A stretch of 33,070 nucleotides of DNA. It comes from Prevotella sp. GTDB taxonomy: Bacteria; Bacteroidota; Bacteroidia; Bacteroidales; Bacteroidaceae. The translations under genes were made by a program, and so were the position numbers. The notes under the pieces were generated by a model, which was not told the DNA's origin, searched no databases, and saw only the letters and a program-made list of their open reading frames with translations. Location of the stretch: contig JAFUSC010000168.1 of NCBI GenBank assembly GCA_017467705.1, forward strand, positions 1-33,070, read 5' to 3'. Of this stretch, positions 29,659 through 33,070 are shown in pieces (positions within the stretch are counted from its first letter, which is position 1; the number at the start of each line of letters is the position of its first letter).

Positions 29659-30235
29659 GCACTTCGTCCATGCTGATGTCGTTCTCGTCGGTTGGCACGT
29701 GGTCAACCAGCTGGAACGGAAAGCAGAGTCCTATCTTATATATATTATTAGGTACGCGCGCGAGCAGGCGGTCGTAATAGCCGCGTCCGCGTCCGAGTCG
29801 GTGTCCCTCGGCGTCGAACGCCATGCCAGGCACCACAATCAGGTCAATCCTTTCGTAGTCAGTGAACAACTCACCGCAAGGCTCCATGATGCCGAAGGCT
29901 CCGCGCCGCAGGTCGTCGGGGACCGTGTAGCGGCGCAGCTCCATGTCGCTGTCGCTGATAACGTGGGGGAGAAGGAGGGTGGAGGGTGGATGGTTGAAGG
30001 TGGAGGGTTGAGGGTGGAGGGAGGAGGGTTGAGGGTGGAGGGAGGAGGGTTGAAGGAGACTGTGGGTGTTCACCTCGTCGGGCAGGGAGTGATAAAGCAG
30101 CACGGTGTGTGCCTGCAGGAAACGCGGATGCTGTTGCAGCCGTGTAATGACGGCAAGCGACTGCTCGTCCAACTGCTGTTGGGTGAACAGTCGCTTGCGT
30201 TCGCGCATGATGCGCCGCAGTTCTGCTTTAAGCAT
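29651..30235 (-). CDS. 5-formyltetrahydrofolate cyclo-ligase with a heptamer insertion
   Basis: The 194-residue enzyme converts 5-formyl-THF to 5,10-methenyl-THF with ATP, returning a storage form to one-carbon metabolism. Motifs are LYHSLPDEVNT (residues 48-57), DLIVVPGMAFD and the ATP-binding GRGRGYYDRLLA. Residues about 61-88 (SSLHPQPSSLHPQPSTFNHP and neighbours) come from twelve 7-nt repeats, replacing or lengthening the normal loop before the segment LLLPHVISDSDMELRRYT. The insertion is exactly 84 nt, so the frame is kept. The gene overlaps ctpA by 8 nt and converges on dciA with an 8-nt overlap. The common symbol ygfA/fthC is not certain here. Confidence 0.9.
   Translation of the reverse strand: MLKAELRRIMRERKRLFTQQQLDEQSLAVITRLQQHPRFLQAHTVLLYHSLPDEVNTHSLLQPSSLHPQPSSLHPQPSTFNHPPSTLLLPHVISDSDMELRRYTVPDDLRRGAFGIMEPCGELFTDYERIDLIVVPGMAFDAEGHRLGRGRGYYDRLLARVPNNIYKIGLCFPFQLVDHVPTDENDISMDEVLS
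29974..30057. repeat. 12-unit heptamer array inside the cyclo-ligase gene
   Basis: Twelve exact 7-nt units (ggagggt, tgagggt, ggaggga, tgaaggt and variants) make 84 nt, 28 codons. Since 21 nt equals three units, the peptide has a 7-residue period (SSLHPQP twice). The same heptamer type is found at 10111-10196. Confidence 0.95.
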
Positions 30236-31943
30236 GGGCTACGGTCGTCACGTTGATATGTGTCTGCCGATAGTCGAAGACAGCGCGGGCAACCTTCTTC
30301 TGTCCCGTTTCCTGCTGCTCGTCGTTGCGCGGGAAGGCCTTGCCTTCCTTGAACAGCTTGAGCGTCTCCGTGATGACGGGGTCGTCGCTGTTCAGGTATT
30401 CCGTCCATGTCTGTTCGCTCATCATGTTGTAGATGATGCGGCTGTTGATGTAACGCTCCAGCAGCTTGTGCGACTTCTGTATGAGCAGGTTGCGGCGCTT
30501 CAGTCCGTGGCTGTCAGCGTAGGAGGCAAAGAGCTCCACGGTGTTCTGCTTGTCAAGATAAGCTGAGAGTGACTTCAGGTCCTTGAACGCGCTGAGCTTC
30601 GTGCGGTTGTTGTCGGTGTACTCGTAGGCAAACTGCAGGATGAGGCCCGTCATGGCAGCTTCTTTGTAGTAGGACGTCATGCCGAGTGTGTCTTCGGGCA
30701 CGAAGATGTCGGGCGTGATGCCACCGCCGCCGTAGACCGTGCGGCGCTCACGCAGCGTGTAGAACGCCGGGCCGGTGTGCTTGATGCTATCCTGTGAGAA
30801 GTATTCGCCGTGCTGATAACGTGTCACCAGGTCCTCCTCGTAGTTACGGTCAGAACCGCTGGTGTAGGGCTTCTGTATGCAGCGGCCCGCAGGGGTGTAG
30901 TAACGCGCAATGGTCAGGCGGATCATGGAACCGTCAGTGAACGACAGCGGCTGCTGCACCAAGCCCTTGCCGAACGAGCGGCGGCCGATGATGGTGCCGC
31001 GGTCGTTGTCCTGAATGGCGCCGGCCAGAATCTCGGCTGCCGAGGCTGAGCCTTCGTCAATCAGCACCACGAGCGGAATGTGCTGGTAGGCACCGCGCCC
31101 GTCGCTGACGTACTCCTCGCGTGCCGACTTGCGACCCTCGGTGTAGACGATGAGGCTGTTCTTCGGCAGAAATTCATTGGCAATGCGCACGGCAGCTGCC
31201 AGCAGTCCGCCGTTGTTGCCGCGCAGGTCGATGACGAGGTTGTTGAAACGCTCCTGCGAGAGAACGCCCAGTGCGATGAGCATTTCCGAGTAAGTGTTCT
31301 CGCCGAAGTTCTTGATGCGGATGTAGCCCGTGTCGTCGTCCAGCATGTAGGTGGCGCTGATGCTCTTGACGGGAATCTCGCCGCGCGTCACGGTGATGTA
31401 CTTCACGTTCTTCTCGCCGCGGCGCACGATGCCCAGCTTCACCTGCGTGTCCTTCGGACCTTTCAGGCGGTGCATGGCTTCCTCGTTGGTCAGCTCCTTG
31501 CCTACTAACGGCTTGTCGTCGACGCTGACAATCTTGTCGCCCGCCAGCACGCCGGCACGTTCCGACGGACCATTGGCGATGACGTTCTGCACGCGCAGCG
31601 TGTCCTGACGGATGGTGAACTCAATGCCCACGCCAGAGAACGAGCCGCGCAGGTCGTCGTTCGCCATCTGCACGTCCTTGGCTGAGATGTAGACTGAGTG
31701 CGGGTCCAGTTCCGACAGAATCTGCGGCATGGCACCTTCCACGAGGTCGTTGATGTTGACAGTGTCCACGTACTGGTCGTCAATGAGCTGCAACAGCGTG
31801 TTCAGCTTGTTGCTGCCGGAGTTGATGATGCTCAGCCGCTGACCTGAGAAGTGGTTGGCGTAGAACGTGCCAATCAGTATGCCGATGACGACGCACAGCG
31901 CCAGCAGCAAAGGCATGTAACGGTTATACTTGTTCTGACTCAT
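30228..31943 (-). CDS. ctpA: S41-family C-terminal processing protease
   Basis: The 571-residue protease has an N-terminal membrane anchor (LLLALCVVIGILIGTFY, residues about 12-29), a PDZ domain (about 100-187, with GVGIEF and AGVLAGDKI), and the tail-specific protease domain with VIDLRGNNGGLL, catalytic Ser301 in GSASAAEILAGA and Lys326 in GRRSFGKGLVQQ, 25 residues apart as in Prc. The C-terminal 170 residues are a family extension. It cleaves proteins at C-terminal tails in the periplasm and affects envelope turnover. It probably lies in an operon with dCMP deaminase upstream and the cyclo-ligase downstream, overlapping the latter by 8 nt. Confidence 0.92.
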   Translation of the reverse strand: MSQNKYNRYMPLLLALCVVIGILIGTFYANHFSGQRLSIINSGSNKLNTLLQLIDDQYVDTVNINDLVEGAMPQILSELDPHSVYISAKDVQMANDDLRGSFSGVGIEFTIRQDTLRVQNVIANGPSERAGVLAGDKIVSVDDKPLVGKELTNEEAMHRLKGPKDTQVKLGIVRRGEKNVKYITVTRGEIPVKSISATYMLDDDTGYIRIKNFGENTYSEMLIALGVLSQERFNNLVIDLRGNNGGLLAAAVRIANEFLPKNSLIVYTEGRKSAREEYVSDGRGAYQHIPLVVLIDEGSASAAEILAGAIQDNDRGTIIGRRSFGKGLVQQPLSFTDGSMIRLTIARYYTPAGRCIQKPYTSGSDRNYEEDLVTRYQHGEYFSQDSIKHTGPAFYTLRERRTVYGGGGITPDIFVPEDTLGMTSYYKEAAMTGLILQFAYEYTDNNRTKLSAFKDLKSLSAYLDKQNTVELFASYADSHGLKRRNLLIQKSHKLLERYINSRIIYNMMSEQTWTEYLNSDDPVITETLKLFKEGKAFPRNDEQQETGQKKVARAVFDYRQTHINVTTVAHA

Positions 31944-31950
31944 CTGTTAT

Positions 31951-31992
31951 ATTTACAATTTACAGATTTACTATTTACTATTTACGATTTAA
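31951..31992. repeat. heptamer array between dCMP deaminase and ctpA
   Basis: Six 7-nt units (atttaca twice, gatttac, tatttac twice, gatttaa). The dCMP deaminase stop codon (31978-31980) and its last residues LNRK are inside it. Confidence 0.88.
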
Positions 31993-32478
31993 CGAGTTGA
32001 TGTCGAGGAACACGACTTCGATGCCGGCGCGTTGCAACAGCTCAATGCCGTCTGTCAGCCGATACTGCTCGCCGTAGACCACGCGACGGATGCCTGACTG
32101 GATGATGAGCTTGGCACACTCGATGCAGGGTGATGCCGTGATGTAGATGGTGGCACCTTCAGAGTTGTTGTTGGAGCGTGCCAGCTTCGTGATGGCGTTG
32201 GCCTCGGCATGCAGCACGTAGGGCTTCGTCACGTTGTGCTCGTCTTCGCACACGTTCTCGAATCCGCTCGGCGTGCCGTTGTAGCCGTCGCTGATAATCA
32301 TTTTCTCCTTCACCACCAATGCGCCCACTTGTCGGCGCTGGCAGTAGCTGTTCTCCGCCCAGATGCGGGCCATGCGCAAATAGCGCTGGTCAAGCTGTCT
32401 TTGCTTCTCAGAGCCCCCTAAGTTAGGGGGTTGGGGGTCTGAACGACCCACTGTGATAATATTCGCTTCTTCTTTCAT
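31978..32478 (-). CDS. dCMP deaminase family protein with a repeat-derived N-terminus
   Basis: The 166-residue enzyme has the zinc motif HAEANA (His90, Glu92) and PCIEC (Cys118, Cys121), with the substrate region SDGYNGTPSGF. Family members deaminate dCMP to dUMP for dTTP synthesis, or act as ComEB-type deaminases. Conserved sequence begins at LDQRYLRMARIWAENSYCQRRQ; residues about 10-24 (VGRSDPQPPNLGGSE) come from the left arm of an inverted repeat, and the last residues LNRK from a heptamer array. Its start is one base after the M3 peptidase stop, so the two genes are tightly coupled. Confidence 0.88.
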   Translation of the reverse strand: MKEEANIITVGRSDPQPPNLGGSEKQRQLDQRYLRMARIWAENSYCQRRQVGALVVKEKMIISDGYNGTPSGFENVCEDEHNVTKPYVLHAEANAITKLARSNNNSEGATIYITASPCIECAKLIIQSGIRRVVYGEQYRLTDGIELLQRAGIEVVFLDINSLNRK

Positions 32479-32523
32479 ATCAATTTCGTTTGTTCAGACC
32501 CCTATGGTCCCCTAACTTAGGGA
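32412..32523. repeat. inverted repeat joining the ends of two genes
   Basis: Left arm 32412-32444 (agccccctaagttagggggt... to ctgaac) and right arm 32492-32523 (gttcagacccctatggtccc... to tagggaa) are inverted with a few changes, sharing GTTCAGACCCC and CCCCTAACTTAGGG. The left arm encodes part of the deaminase N-terminus, the right arm the M3 peptidase C-terminus; the gene junction lies between. Confidence 0.85.
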
Positions 32524-33070
32524 ACTTACGAATACCATTTCTCTTCAACAGGGCGTCTATTGTTGGTTCTCCTCCACGGAAACGCTTGTAAAGCTCCATG
32601 GGGTGTTCGGTTCCTCCCTTGCTCAGGATGTTGTCACGGAAGCTTTGGGCCGTCTTCTGGTCGAAGATGCCGTGCTTCTTGAACACCGAGAAAGCCTCGG
32701 CATCCAGCACCTCGGCCCACTTGTAGCTGTAGTAGCCCGCTGCGTAGCCGCCCGCCATGATGTGCGAGAACTGCACCGTCATGCACGTGTCGGGCAGCTG
32801 TTCGCCCAGTATGGCTTTGCGCCAAGCCTGCTTCTCGAAAGTCATGATGTCGTCAGTGAACTCGTCGCGCTGCGTGTAGTAGGCCATGTCGAGCAGTCCG
32901 AGGCTGACCTGCCGCAGGCAACCCGTGGCCACCATGAAGTTGCAGCTCTTGCGTATGCGGTCAATCAGCTCGTCGGGCAGCGGCTCGCCTGTCTGGTAGT
33001 GGAAGGCGAACGTGCGCAGGAACTCCTTTTCCGTGGCAAAATTCTCCATGAACTGCGACGGCAGTTCCAC
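32480..33070 (-). CDS. M3-family peptidase, C-terminal part
   Basis: The frame runs from beyond base 33070 to TGA at 32480. The visible 196 residues match the C-terminal end of M3 peptidases (peptidyl-dipeptidase Dcp/oligopeptidase type): VELPSQFMENF, which follows the zinc site in the full protein, TVQFSHIMAGGYAAGYYSYKWAEVLDAEAFSVF with the substrate-binding Tyr/His-Gly region, and FRGGEPTIDALLKRNGI near the end. The zinc motif HEXXH lies outside the window. The last 16 residues (RKFPKLGDHRGLNKRN) come from the right arm of the inverted repeat at 32412-32523. The enzyme cleaves dipeptides from peptide C-termini. Confidence 0.88.
   Translation of the reverse strand: MELPSQFMENFATEKEFLRTFAFHYQTGEPLPDELIDRIRKSCNFMVATGCLRQVSLGLLDMAYYTQRDEFTDDIMTFEKQAWRKAILGEQLPDTCMTVQFSHIMAGGYAAGYYSYKWAEVLDAEAFSVFKKHGIFDQKTAQSFRDNILSKGGTEHPMELYKRFRGGEPTIDALLKRNGIRKFPKLGDHRGLNKRN

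Noticed and set aside
557..30057. Repeat arrays as CRISPR
   Set aside because: Units are 7 or 9 nt with no unique spacers of regular length, and no cas genes are present.

Overview
The window looks like a chromosomal segment of a Bacteroidales species, most likely Prevotella or a close relative. The grounds are the Bacteroidetes -7 promoter box TAnnTTTG, in several places 20 nt downstream of a TTTG -33 box; proteins ending in type IX secretion (T9SS)-like tails of the form YDLQGRR...KGVYI.NGKK; a DUF4827 lipoprotein; an interpain/SpeB-like C10 protease; and the TPR-ribH-recF-dciA order. No phage, integrase, transposase, CRISPR array, rRNA or tRNA was recognised.

Layout: (1) 2-3952, plus strand: the end of a sugar-nucleotide pyrophosphorylase-like gene, NrnA-type DHH phosphoesterase, DUF4827 lipoprotein, phosphoglucosamine mutase. 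(2) 3970-6574, minus: a three-gene membrane/coiled-coil operon of unknown function (DUF4112 protein, a coiled-coil membrane protein interrupted by an in-frame TAA, a small soluble helical protein). (3) 6771-9554, minus: dsbD and an outer-membrane barrel. (4) 9773-16081, minus: a five-gene operon with two Cthe_2159-like beta-helix proteins, a small secreted protein, a LytS-type sensor kinase and a LytTR regulator. (5) 16384-17884, minus: helical lipoprotein and exonuclease III. (6) 17885-18942: a gene-free kilobase packed with inverted repeats. (7) 18943-26527, plus: two large T9SS cargo genes (adhesin-like, C10 protease) with a 34-residue membrane protein between them. (8) 26967-29658, plus: TPR protein, ribH, recF, dciA. 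(9) 29651-33070, minus: 5-formyl-THF cyclo-ligase, S41 protease, dCMP deaminase, M3 peptidase (cut by the window edge).

The most unusual feature is a dispersed population of short repeats with strict 7-nt or 9-nt periods. Between genes they often form paired inverted arrays around a short core, and two such cores are each seen twice. Inside genes the same kinds of array are inserted in frame in loops, linkers or ends of conserved housekeeping proteins (GlmM, DsbD, LytTR regulator, RecF twice, cyclo-ligase, dCMP deaminase, M3 peptidase, C10 protease). Several arrays also provide or touch the stop codon of the adjacent gene. These periods and positions were counted from the sequence; how the repeats spread or what they do is not known from this window.
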